Part shown: one piece after another, positions 27,309 through 36,362 of the stretch | Position numbering within the stretch: position 1 is the first letter of the stretch | Layout of the letters: every line of letters starts with the position of its first letter | Notes under the pieces: model-generated | Told to the model about the DNA's origin: nothing | Seen by the model: only the letters and a program-made list of their open reading frames with translations | The model's database searches: none | Assembly (NCBI RefSeq): GCF_030538655.1 | Contig: NZ_JAUNTO010000001.1 | Span: forward strand, 1-64,000 | Source of the DNA: Paracoccus sp. (in: a-proteobacteria) | GTDB taxonomy: Bacteria > Pseudomonadota > Alphaproteobacteria > Rhodobacterales > Rhodobacteraceae | Direction of reading: 5' to 3' | Length of the DNA stretch: 64,000 bases | Program-made: the position numbers and the translations under genes

Positions 27309-27869
27309 ATGACACAGTTGAAGATTGCTGCGATCAGCGGAACGCATCACCGGCCCTCGCGCACGAATGCCTTGATTGCCTATCTCGCTCAAGGGCTTGG
27401 CAGTCAGAAAGCAAGATGTTTCGACATCTTCGACATGGGCCGCGATTTTGGCATGACATTCGACCGGGACGGCGCTGCGGCGGGACATGCCGAAGCTTGG
27501 GACGCGGTCGTATCATGCGACATCCTCGTTGTCGGCACGCCTGTCTACAAGGCTTCCTGTACCGGCCTTTTCAAGCATTTCTTCGATTTGCTGCCGCCGG
27601 ACGCGCTGAAGAATCGCTTGGTCGTGCTGAGCGCGAATGCGCGCGCGCCGGTCCATGCCTTGATGATCGACCACCAGTTGACGCCGCTGTTCCGCTTTTT
27701 CGGTGCGCTCCCCGCGCCCCATTCGATCTTTGCGCTGGATGAGGAATTTGAAAAAGCCGCGGATGGCAGCGGCTTTGAGTTGCAGCCCTCACTGATCGAA
27801 AGGTGCGATAAGGTCATATGCGCGGCGCTGGCTCTCTACAACGAAGGTTGCAGCAATCGGACTAGTTAA
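27309..27869 (+). CDS. NADPH-dependent FMN reductase (SsuE/MsuE-like)
   Basis: Protein of 186 residues with a flavodoxin-like fold: the phosphate-binding loop ISGTHHRPSRTNAL lies at residues 9-22 and VVGTPVYKASCTGLFKHFFD near residue 80. Both are typical of SsuE/MsuE-type reductases that supply FMNH2 to alkanesulfonate or methanesulfonate monooxygenases. A GAGGAGAAGAGG ribosome site precedes it. It is divergent from the DmoA-like operon and adds a second flavin-reducing enzyme to that locus, which fits organosulfur catabolism. Confidence 0.88.
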   Translation: MTQLKIAAISGTHHRPSRTNALIAYLAQGLGSQKARCFDIFDMGRDFGMTFDRDGAAAGHAEAWDAVVSCDILVVGTPVYKASCTGLFKHFFDLLPPDALKNRLVVLSANARAPVHALMIDHQLTPLFRFFGALPAPHSIFALDEEFEKAADGSGFELQPSLIERCDKVICAALALYNEGCSNRTS

Positions 27870-27978
27870 GCTGATTTTCGTCAGCCCCCAATTTTTCCGC
27901 GCGATTCGGCCGATATTTTGACCGAGCGTCCTGTGATATTCCAACATCTGCCGCAACCTGCGGAGGGGGGAATTGAAA

Positions 27979-29001
27979 ATGAACGCCACAATCGCGCCGT
28001 TTCGGCCTCGGCCGTTTCTTTTGGGATTTTTTCTGATCTACGGGCTTAGCGTTATCTCTTGCTATCTTGTCAATCAGATCGTCCAGATTTGGCCGATCGG
28101 CCCGTGGGAAGGGGCTGGGATCGCTGAAAACTACTGGCTTGATAATGTGAGCTGGCAGATTTTCGCGGCCTGGTGGGCCTGCCTTTTTGTGTGCTGCGGT
28201 TTCTTTCCCTTCGCCGGTATTCAGAATGGGCTGACACGAGGCCTCGTGTTGGTTGCGGCATCATGGGTGCTCGGCTGGGTTTCCGCAAAGCTGATCTTCG
28301 TGATCGGTCCGGGCGCCGGTGCGATCTTTCCGCTGGTCGGCACGACGTGGTTCCTGCTGGCGCTGGTCTGCTTTGCGGGCGCCAACTGGCCGATCGACGG
28401 GCTGCCCCCGGCCAGACAATTCCTGATCGTATTGCTGATCGTGACCGGCGGCACCTATCTGATCACCCATTCCGCTATCGGATGGGTGCCGCCCTGGTGG
28501 TTCCCATTCCTGCTGGTCGGCCTCGGAACGACCACCCTGACACATATGACGCGAGGCATGACCAAGCCCTCGGCTGCGGTGACGATCATCCTGATCCTGT
28601 TCGCTTGCGTCGCCCTGTGCCTGAACATATCCGCCGGACTGGGCGTGTGGGACCTTGCAGCGTCGCCCATCTCGGCTTTCTGGACGATGGGGCATTTTAC
28701 CGACGATCAATTCTAGTTGCTCTGGTTCTTTACCGCCACCTCGATCCATTACGCGATGCCGACGATCACTCAGAATTATCCGTTTACACGCATCGCGATG
28801 CCGTGGGGCGGCCTCTTGGCCTGTACCGTCTGGATTACCGTGTCGATCACCGCTGCGCTGGTGCTGCGCGGAATGATCGGAACGGTTTTCACAGACATGA
28901 ACGAGGCGCTGACCTATGCTTATATGGGCGTGAACTGGTCGCTTGTTATCCCCTTGGTCTTCGGCATCGGCTTTGAAAAGCCTTATGGCTGGGCAGAATG
29001 A
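27979..29001 (+). pseudogene. Unknown polytopic membrane protein interrupted by an in-frame TAG
   Basis: From ATG 27979 (GGAGGGGGG upstream) the frame encodes 245 residues, meets TAG at 28714-28716, then continues in the same frame for 94 more residues to TGA at 29001. Both parts are strongly hydrophobic (eight to ten helices in all), so this looks like one protein of about 340 residues with a nonsense codon after FTDDQF. CAG (Gln) or TGG (Trp) would each be one base away from TAG. I do not recognise the family. It lies between the FMN reductase and the IclR gene on the same strand and could be a transporter for the pathway substrate. Confidence 0.6.
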
Positions 29002-29174
29002 CGCATGACGCAGAACAGCGGCCTTGGCCGCGGCGGTCCGACTTTTCAACGGCCGGTGATTCCCGCACAATGTCACGTTTTGAAAATCTTTCTTCCGCCG
29101 CAGCATGGTCTCTGTCATATATGAAGCATTGATTCCCATTGTTTGATAAAGCTGCGTCAAGAAGTGATGTAAAT

Positions 29175-29906
29175 ATGAACGATCGCCTGGTAGCCCTGTT
29201 GGAAACCATCGCGGCGACAGGCCCTTCGGCAACGCCTCGGGACATTGCCCAACGATCACAACTGCCACAGGCGACCGTGTATCGTCTGCTGGCGCAGTTG
29301 CAGGAATTGTCGCTGATCGAAAAGTCCGAGGCCGGGTTTCAGATCGGCCACAGGCTGGTTCGAATCGCGTTCGGTGCGATCAGCGAAAGAGATGTGCGCG
29401 GGGCGATCGAGCCGGAACTTCAGGCTCTGGCCGATGCAACCGGCGAGACCTCGTTTGCCGCGCGACTGACAGCGAACGGGATTGAGCTTTTCGTCAGCCG
29501 CCTTGCCGATGACGGGCGGCGCGGCGGTGTCGTCCCGCCGCTGGGGCTGCGACCTGTCGTGTGCAGTGCGGCAAAGGCGATCCTTGCACATCTGGGTGAC
29601 AGTGACCGCAGAAAGCTGATCGAGACGACGAATGCGCGATTCCCCGATTTCATTCCCTCAGACGAAGAACGGCTTGAGGGGGATCTGTCGATGATCGCCC
29701 AGGGCGGGCTGGCGACCTGTTTCGGAGAAGAAAATCCAGACATCGGCAGCTTTGCCAAGCCAGTTGGCATCAGGGGGCGGGCTGGGCTGTTCAGCGTCGG
29801 TATTGTCGGCCCCAGAACCCGGATTGAGGAAGAGTGGATGTCCATGAGAGACTCGGTCGAAAGCGCCGCGTCCTGTATCGGAAGAAAGCTGGACAACGTC
29901 GCGTGA
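29175..29906 (+). CDS. IclR-family transcriptional regulator
   Basis: Protein of 243 residues with an N-terminal winged helix (about residues 5-60, TPRDIAQRSQLPQATVYRLLAQ) and the C-terminal IclR effector domain, including PLGLRPVVCSAAKAILAHL near residue 128. The start at 29175 is preferred to the upstream ATG at 29139 by family length. It follows the membrane-protein gene on the same strand and is the only regulator in the DmoA/SoxC region, so it probably controls the divergent flavin/organosulfur operons. Confidence 0.86.
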   Translation: MNDRLVALLETIAATGPSATPRDIAQRSQLPQATVYRLLAQLQELSLIEKSEAGFQIGHRLVRIAFGAISERDVRGAIEPELQALADATGETSFAARLTANGIELFVSRLADDGRRGGVVPPLGLRPVVCSAAKAILAHLGDSDRRKLIETTNARFPDFIPSDEERLEGDLSMIAQGGLATCFGEENPDIGSFAKPVGIRGRAGLFSVGIVGPRTRIEEEWMSMRDSVESAASCIGRKLDNVA

Positions 29907-29992
29907 TGTCTGCGGGAAAGCGAAGCGCTTGGGCGGCCAGAGACGGGCCGCCCAAGCATGGCTTGCAGTTAGCAAACCCGGCCTACAGAACG

Positions 29993-31489
29993 CTATATAT
30001 CTTCGCGCCGGGCAGATCCTCCTTCGGCCTCAGTGAGACGATTGAAACGCCCGCTACCGACATAAGCCCAGCTGAGGCCGACCGAAGTTGCCAGATATTT
30101 ATCGGAACTTACATCTTGCAGCTCGGCCTGTGGGTAGCGCGGCAAAACAAGCGCCTTCATCAGAAGCAAATACAGGATTAGACCCAAGGGAAAGCCGATT
30201 ATAAACGCATACTGTGACCACCAAGCGGCAATGCCACCAGCCAAGATCCACGCGGCCAATCCAGCCAAATTGAAGCCGCTGTCGTAAGTGTATTGACCGG
30301 ACTCGGAATAAAGCTCCGGTACATTAAGGCAACGTTTCCTGATGATATAATAATCCGCCACCATGATCCCGCCGATGGCCGACAGGAATGCGCCATAATA
30401 GCCCAGAAAAACAAAGAGGTTGTTCAAGATCAGCCAAGGGAAGCACAATGTTCCAACAATCCCCGCGATAACAACGCTGAGACGATAGTTCACATGACGC
30501 GGTGCGAGATTGATGAACGTAAGCGCTGCCGGTATAAGGTTCGCGGAGTTGTTTGTGGACCATTGTGCCAGAATAACCAGTGCCAGAAGCAGAACCAGTT
30601 GAAGGCCTTGTCCCTGCCCTTGAATGACCTCGACAGGGTTCCAGTTTCCGGTGGCAATGAAGCTGATGGCGCCTATACCTGCAATCAGGGCCTGAGTGAC
30701 CGGCAAGGCCACAAGTTGTGCCAGAAAGACACTCCGGTTGCGCCGTGCAAACTCCCGCGATGGAATAACTTTTATAAACCGTGTGAGATTCGGAATATCA
30801 ATCGCCAGCGTGGACCAGAAGGCCATGTTGGCAATGAACAAAACCAGAAGCGACATCTCTCCCTGAGCGCGGAAAGTCCAGATATTAATGCCTTGAGTAT
30901 GCGCCACACCTTCAAGCGTGAAATACATCCAGACGGATATCGCAATAATAGCAGGCGCAGCCAAGGACGCCAATCGTTCGACCGACTTGATCCCAAGTGC
31001 TGTATTGGCCACTTGCACGATTGCAAAAAGAACATACCATACGAACCAGTTCGAGAATCCGAAGAAATACTCGCCGATCCCATTCAGCGCCAGCGCGCCG
31101 AGATATGTCTGAATGCCAAACCACATTGCTGCCACAATCCCGCGGGAAACCGATGGCAGATGCGTGCCGCGCGTTCCAAAGGGTGCGCGCAGGTACACAG
31201 CAAAACTAAGGCCATGCTCCGTGCCTATATCGGCAGTCAGCAGCATGATGAGACCGATCGCAAGATTGGCCGCAGCGATCGTCAAAATGACCGTCCAAAG
31301 GCCAAAGCCACCCTCAATCCCCGTAGCACCCAATGAATAGGTTGCGATTATCACCGCAATGCCGACCCATATCCATGCATAACCTAACAGTCCGATAGGT
31401 CGCTGACCTAATTGAGTAGGTAGGATGGATTCTTCAATCAACCCACTGCGCTCGTGTTCCGAGCGTTCGATTTCCGACGCTATGGACAT
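29993..31489 (-). CDS. NCS1-family permease (hydantoin/nucleobase type)
   Basis: Protein of 498 residues with 12 predicted membrane helices and full-length similarity to the NCS1 family (Mhp1, PucI, allantoin and uracil permeases). The first helix region, PIGLLGYAWIWVGIAV, and STNNSANLIPAALTF near residue 335 are typical. ATG 31489 has a GGGAAAG site; the longer frame to 31603 overlaps hyuB. It is the last gene of a hydantoinase operon, so hydantoin or N-methylhydantoin is the likely substrate. Its base composition is visibly lower in GC than the flanking iol and lactam clusters. Confidence 0.9.
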   Translation of the reverse strand: MSIASEIERSEHERSGLIEESILPTQLGQRPIGLLGYAWIWVGIAVIIATYSLGATGIEGGFGLWTVILTIAAANLAIGLIMLLTADIGTEHGLSFAVYLRAPFGTRGTHLPSVSRGIVAAMWFGIQTYLGALALNGIGEYFFGFSNWFVWYVLFAIVQVANTALGIKSVERLASLAAPAIIAISVWMYFTLEGVAHTQGINIWTFRAQGEMSLLVLFIANMAFWSTLAIDIPNLTRFIKVIPSREFARRNRSVFLAQLVALPVTQALIAGIGAISFIATGNWNPVEVIQGQGQGLQLVLLLALVILAQWSTNNSANLIPAALTFINLAPRHVNYRLSVVIAGIVGTLCFPWLILNNLFVFLGYYGAFLSAIGGIMVADYYIIRKRCLNVPELYSESGQYTYDSGFNLAGLAAWILAGGIAAWWSQYAFIIGFPLGLILYLLLMKALVLPRYPQAELQDVSSDKYLATSVGLSWAYVGSGRFNRLTEAEGGSARREDI

Positions 31490-31532
31490 TTTACTTTCCC
31501 TGTTTGTAGCGTTTTGATAATAATGGTGGATC

Positions 31533-33317
31533 TCACGCATTTTTCTTGCGCATACTAGAACGGATTTTTTCCGTCTCCGCCATGTCAACGGTCTCTGCTT
31601 CAATATTAACTACGACGCCATAAGCGTTGCGCGCATGATCCACGCTGCAAAAGCCGTCCAATACATCGTCCAGAACTTTGCGTGGCGATCGGTTGAGTGG
31701 GTCTCCATAGCCACCGCCGTTGGGGCTGTAATAGGCCATAACATCATCAGAATTTACCTTAAGCCCCGAGAACTTAGAATACATCTCGCGCGGATCATTG
31801 GGTTTTCTTGCATTATAGATCAGGCATTTTCCGACCACACCGTCATGGCCACCGAAAACACCCCAAGGCGCTTCGGTATGGCGCTCCGATTCGTGGGTAA
31901 TAAAAGCCTCGGTCAGCACCCGCTGCGCCTTGACTACGCCAATGCCGCCGCGATATTCGCCAGCGCCTGGCGGGAGATCGTCGCGTAATTCATAGCGATC
32001 ACAGATCATCGGGATGTGCATGGCCAGATCTTCCAAGGGATTGTTCCGGGTATTGGCCATCAGATTGTCGATACTGTCGGGACCATCGCTTCGAGGCCTA
32101 CCGCCATAGGCACCTTCGTTGACTTCAAGAAATACCCAGTAATCACCCGTCGGCCGCACACCCGAATAGGCCGCAAAACTGATGGAGGCGGATGATCCCG
32201 CGATTATAGTTTCCGGCATCACCGGCGCCAAGGCGCGAATGATCAGGTCGATCATTCTGTTGCATTGGGTAAAGCGCGCCTCGGCACTGGCAGGTGCGCG
32301 CGGATTGAAAATCGAGCCCAGCGGCGCGATTACCTTTATGGGCCGGAAACTGCCTTCATTCGAGGGAACGCGCAGATCTGATGTCGCCGCATCCAGCAGA
32401 AGCTTGCGGAAACCAGCATAGGCCGCAACTTTGGTCGATCCTTCAAACGGAACATTATAGGCTGTCGGTGTCTGATCCGCCGATCCGGTAAGGTCAACTT
32501 CGGCCTCATCACCGCGCACACGGACTGTCACCTTGATCTTCAACCGCTGATCGCGGTTTCGTCCGTCATCGTCCAACCAGCCTTCAGCCGAATAATCACC
32601 ATCGGGAATTTCCGAGATCCGCTGCCGGGTCATACGCTCAGCATAGTCCATCAGTTGGTTGGCTGCGGTGAAGACCATATCTTCACCATATTTTTCGATC
32701 AGTTCGACCAGCCGCCGCGCACCCAGCCGTGCCGAAGCAACCTGAGCCTCAATATCCATGACCAACTGTTTATCCGCACGAGAGTTGTTGCGGATATAAT
32801 TCCACATTGCACCGTTGCGTTCGCCCTTGCGGTAAAGCTTGGTCCCCGCAAACAGCATGCCTTCGGCGTAAACATCCGGAACGTCGATAATCAGGCCCGG
32901 CGTAGCCGCTCCGATATCCACGTGATGAGCGGTATTCCCGGCATAGCCGACAAGCCGCCCCTCAACAAAGACCGGAACGATAATTGCCAGATCGGGTGTA
33001 TGAGATGCCCCGTAATAAGGATGATTGTGAACGACAACATCACCCTCGTACCACTCGCCATCCTCAAGCGTTTCAGCAATCCCGCGCAAATATCCGGGTA
33101 TAGAACCGATGTGCATTGGGGTCGATTCCGATTCGCACAGGGTGTTGAAATCTGTGTCAAACAAACCCGCGCCCAAATCCTGACTTTCCCGGATAATCGA
33201 GGAAAATGACATGCGATACAGAACATGCCCCATTTCCTCAGCGATAGTTTCAAAAGCGCCGCGGATCACTTGAAGGCTGATCGGATCGACTTCGCTGATT
33301 TTGCTCATCTTATTCAT
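31533..33317 (-). CDS. hyuB: N-methylhydantoinase B subunit
   Basis: Protein of 594 residues of the HyuB family, with the usual N-terminal DPISLQVIRGAFETIAEEM and C-terminal PNGGGYGDPLNRSP. It starts immediately after hyuA; ATG 33317 is used, though ATG 33308 is also possible. With HyuA it would hydrolyse a five-membered cyclic amide in the cytosol, using ATP. Together with the N-carbamoylsarcosine-amidase-like gene at the head of the operon it suggests N-methylhydantoin, an intermediate of creatinine breakdown. It is only distantly similar to the other HyuB in this window. Confidence 0.9.
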   Translation of the reverse strand: MNKMSKISEVDPISLQVIRGAFETIAEEMGHVLYRMSFSSIIRESQDLGAGLFDTDFNTLCESESTPMHIGSIPGYLRGIAETLEDGEWYEGDVVVHNHPYYGASHTPDLAIIVPVFVEGRLVGYAGNTAHHVDIGAATPGLIIDVPDVYAEGMLFAGTKLYRKGERNGAMWNYIRNNSRADKQLVMDIEAQVASARLGARRLVELIEKYGEDMVFTAANQLMDYAERMTRQRISEIPDGDYSAEGWLDDDGRNRDQRLKIKVTVRVRGDEAEVDLTGSADQTPTAYNVPFEGSTKVAAYAGFRKLLLDAATSDLRVPSNEGSFRPIKVIAPLGSIFNPRAPASAEARFTQCNRMIDLIIRALAPVMPETIIAGSSASISFAAYSGVRPTGDYWVFLEVNEGAYGGRPRSDGPDSIDNLMANTRNNPLEDLAMHIPMICDRYELRDDLPPGAGEYRGGIGVVKAQRVLTEAFITHESERHTEAPWGVFGGHDGVVGKCLIYNARKPNDPREMYSKFSGLKVNSDDVMAYYSPNGGGYGDPLNRSPRKVLDDVLDGFCSVDHARNAYGVVVNIEAETVDMAETEKIRSSMRKKNA

Positions 33318-33319
33318 CC

Positions 33320-35395
33320 TCAGCCCCCCTTAGAGATGCGTGTGTTGCCATAGTCCAGCGTCTCGGCGACATAGCCGGGTGGAACCAATGTTGTGGCATT
33401 GTGCTGGATCAGAATTGCCGGGCCGAACACTCTGTCGCCCGCGAGCAGCTTGTTCCGGTCATAGCGCGGCGTTTCCAAGATGCTTCCGTCATCGAAAACG
33501 GTCGTGCGCACAAACATCAGGGCGCGGTCGATGCCGGTGCCATCTGTCGGCGGAACTTTCGGAATTTCGATCTGCCGCACAGAGGCAGAACCGATAACCC
33601 TTAGCGTAATCAACTCTACGCCAGCATCCCGATAGGCATAGCCGTAATCCCGCTCATGGGCGTCATGGAAGCTGTCGATCACGATCCGCTTGTTGTCCTG
33701 CGACAACAGTTCGTCGGGCATATCCGCCCGAAGCTCAAATCCTTGTCCGCGATAGCGGCATTCGGCCAAAATGCGCAGCATCTGGTCGGAGCGCGCGATT
33801 CCGTCGGCATCCAGTTCGGCCCTGACTTCTTCACGCAGCTTTTCGACCGAGGCATTGATGCGCGCCAAATCCTCGTCGTCGGCGCTGTTCAATTCGACAA
33901 TACTTGCATCGGTATGCTCATATTGCAGATCGGTCTTTAGCAGGCCGACCGCCGCAGTAATGCCCGGCGCGACGGGAACGATGACGTCGCGGGCGCTGAC
34001 CGCCTCGGCCAGTGCGACACCGTGCAGAGGCCCCGCGCCGCCGAAAGGCATGATCGAAAATTCGCGCGGGTCGATACCGCGTGCGACGGAATTGGACCGG
34101 ATCGTCAGCGCCATGTTGTTGTTGATGATGCGAATGATCCCAAGCGCGGCCTCGGTCACCGACATATTCAGTGGCCTGGCGATCTTTTCCTCGACTGCCT
34201 TTCTTGCAAGTTCGGCATCAAGCCGAAGATCGCCGCCCAAGGCCATGTCGGGGTCAAGGCGGCCCAGAACGATCTGTGCATCGGTTACGGTTGGCTCGGT
34301 CCCGCCACGGCCATAGCAGGCCGGTCCGGGCTCCGATCCGGCAGAGCGGGGGCCGACGTTAAAAGCGCCCGCCTCGTCGATGAAGGCAACCGAGCCGCCG
34401 CCTGCGCCAATGGTCACAAGGTCGATCATCGGGGTTAGCACCGGATGGCCCGAGACATAGGTATCTCGCGGGTTCATGATTTTGAGCTGACCGCCCGGAA
34501 TGGTCGAAATATCTGCGGAGGTGCCGCCAATATCGACAGTAATGATATTGGGCGCCCCGGCCATCTCGCCCTCGGACGCGCCGCCGATCACGCCGCCAGC
34601 AGGGCCTGACATCAGAATGCGAACGGGTCTTTTTGCGCAGGCGTCCACTGTGCAGACGCCGCCGTTCGACTGCATGATCCGCAGTTTCGAGGTAACGCCT
34701 GCCTCGCGCAATTTCGCATCCAGATCGCGCAGATAATAGGCTGTCTTTGGCCCGACATAGCAATTCATCGCAGCGGTCGAAAACCGCTCGTATTCACGCA
34801 TCACACGCGCAAGCTCGGATGACATGGTGACATAGGCGTCGGGGATCTCTTCCAGCACGATTTCCTTGGCGCGTTGCTCATGTGCGTCGTTCAGAAAGCT
34901 GAACATAAAACCGATCACGATAGAATTGATGCCCCGCTTTCGAAACAGCGCGCAGGCATCGCGCACTGCCTGTTCATCCAGAGGCGTTTCGATGCGCCCG
35001 TCCGGCGGCAGAATGCGCTCGGCAACGCTGATCCGGTTCCGGCGGCGCACCAGAGGCTGGCTTTGCCATGGCACATCGAAATGCAGGCTGAAATTGAATG
35101 GCCTTTTATGACGTCCGATATGCAGGATGTCGCGGAAACCTTGGGTGGTAATCATTCCGCATTCGCTACCGTTATGTTCGATGGTTATGTTCGTCGCGGT
35201 GGTCGTGCCATGAACGATCAAATCGACGTCCGAGGTGGAAATTCCCGCCCTTTCGCAGATACCGCGCACACCATCGACCACGCCGATCGACTGATTTTTC
35301 AGCGTCGTCGGCACCTTATGATAATAAACACCCTTGTCGCATTCCAGCACGAGATCCGTGTTCGTGCCGCCCACATCGACGCCAATTCTGGCCAT
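33320..35395 (-). CDS. hyuA: N-methylhydantoinase A subunit (ATP-dependent)
   Basis: Protein of 691 residues of the HyuA family. The N-terminal ATP motif is RIGVDVGGTNTDLVLE (residues 3-18); VDIGGTSADISTIPGG lies near residue 285, and the family stretch GPRSAGSEPGPACYGRGG near 350. It should act with HyuB to cleave N-methylhydantoin or hydantoin to the N-carbamoyl amino acid, with ATP hydrolysis. It lies between the amidase gene and hyuB, in A-then-B order. The length is normal and all motifs are intact. Confidence 0.9.
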   Translation of the reverse strand: MARIGVDVGGTNTDLVLECDKGVYYHKVPTTLKNQSIGVVDGVRGICERAGISTSDVDLIVHGTTTATNITIEHNGSECGMITTQGFRDILHIGRHKRPFNFSLHFDVPWQSQPLVRRRNRISVAERILPPDGRIETPLDEQAVRDACALFRKRGINSIVIGFMFSFLNDAHEQRAKEIVLEEIPDAYVTMSSELARVMREYERFSTAAMNCYVGPKTAYYLRDLDAKLREAGVTSKLRIMQSNGGVCTVDACAKRPVRILMSGPAGGVIGGASEGEMAGAPNIITVDIGGTSADISTIPGGQLKIMNPRDTYVSGHPVLTPMIDLVTIGAGGGSVAFIDEAGAFNVGPRSAGSEPGPACYGRGGTEPTVTDAQIVLGRLDPDMALGGDLRLDAELARKAVEEKIARPLNMSVTEAALGIIRIINNNMALTIRSNSVARGIDPREFSIMPFGGAGPLHGVALAEAVSARDVIVPVAPGITAAVGLLKTDLQYEHTDASIVELNSADDEDLARINASVEKLREEVRAELDADGIARSDQMLRILAECRYRGQGFELRADMPDELLSQDNKRIVIDSFHDAHERDYGYAYRDAGVELITLRVIGSASVRQIEIPKVPPTDGTGIDRALMFVRTTVFDDGSILETPRYDRNKLLAGDRVFGPAILIQHNATTLVPPGYVAETLDYGNTRISKGG

Positions 35396-35483
35396 ATTCG
35401 CTTCCCCGCTGCCTGATGCGCCCGGCGCCCGGCCGAACGCTATATCGAAAACGGGCCGCGGACTTTTCCGCGGCCCGACCGGA

Positions 35484-36206
35484 TTATTCGGCGGCCTCAG
35501 CGACCTTGCCGACAGTGTTCAGATATTCGACGCATTCATCGACAGTGTGGACGTCACCGAATTTCGCATCAATATCAAAGAGATTCCACGCCACCGCGCC
35601 TGGCACACGGTCGCCGATGGCTTCCTTTACGGCAATGGTGCGGAACCCATCCGCGATCCCGTCACAGATTGTCTGCCGGACACAGGCACAGGCCGTCACG
35701 CCCGTAACCAATATGGTGTCGACACCGTTTGCACGTAAAATACCGGCCAGTTCCGTGCCGTGAAACGACGAAGCACGCTTTTTCAAAAGCGTATATTCGC
35801 CCTCGACCGGTGCAATACGGGAATCGATAGCCCACAAGTCCTTGTTATCCAGATTGACCACATCGACGGGGATCTTGTCATGCCAAAGGCCCATATCCGT
35901 GAACGGCGCGTTTCGGTCGGTAATTTCATACGCCGTGGTGACATGAATCACCGGATGACCATTGGCCCGACAAGCGGCGAGCAATTTCTGCATTCCCGGA
36001 ATAATCTCGTTGTCCATCTTCTCCTGATCGCAGGTGAAGGGGTTGCCCGGACGGGTCCAGGCATTTGCCAGATCGACGCTGACCAGCGCCGGCTTCTTGC
36101 CAAAGCCTACACGGCGCTGGAAGCCGCGCTCCTGATACAGCTTGGTTGCGGTGTCGAAGGCCTGTTGCAACAGCTTGTCCAGCTCCTTGGCATCAACTTC
36201 GTTCAT
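35484..36206 (-). CDS. Isochorismatase-family amidohydrolase, N-carbamoylsarcosine-amidase-like
   Basis: Protein of 240 residues with the cysteine-hydrolase triad of the isochorismatase family: Asp45 in LVSVDLANAW, a lysine at 142 or 143 in LLKKRASSFHG, and Cys175 in GVTACACVRQT. The layout matches N-carbamoylsarcosine amidohydrolase, which releases sarcosine, CO2 and ammonia. It is the first gene of the operon with hyuA and hyuB, completing a route N-methylhydantoin -> N-carbamoylsarcosine -> sarcosine. Other ureido-acid hydrolases of this family cannot be excluded. The start has an AGGAG-type site. Confidence 0.85.
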   Translation of the reverse strand: MNEVDAKELDKLLQQAFDTATKLYQERGFQRRVGFGKKPALVSVDLANAWTRPGNPFTCDQEKMDNEIIPGMQKLLAACRANGHPVIHVTTAYEITDRNAPFTDMGLWHDKIPVDVVNLDNKDLWAIDSRIAPVEGEYTLLKKRASSFHGTELAGILRANGVDTILVTGVTACACVRQTICDGIADGFRTIAVKEAIGDRVPGAVAWNLFDIDAKFGDVHTVDECVEYLNTVGKVAEAAE

Positions 36207-36362
36207 CTGAATCTCCTCTCGGTGGATGTAGGGGGACTCCCCTCGGACAGAGGCATTTTCAGACAGGAGTTGACGACTCGGAAATGGTATGTGAGCAGTT
36301 ATTGTTGCCCGAAATGCATCAATGATTGACGCGAGTTTTCATCCTGCTGAAAGGGGGTGCAG

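Noticed and set aside
28714..28716. TAG as a pyrrolysine codon
   Set aside because: No pyrrolysine genes are visible, the protein is not a methylamine methyltransferase, and a one-base nonsense change is simpler.
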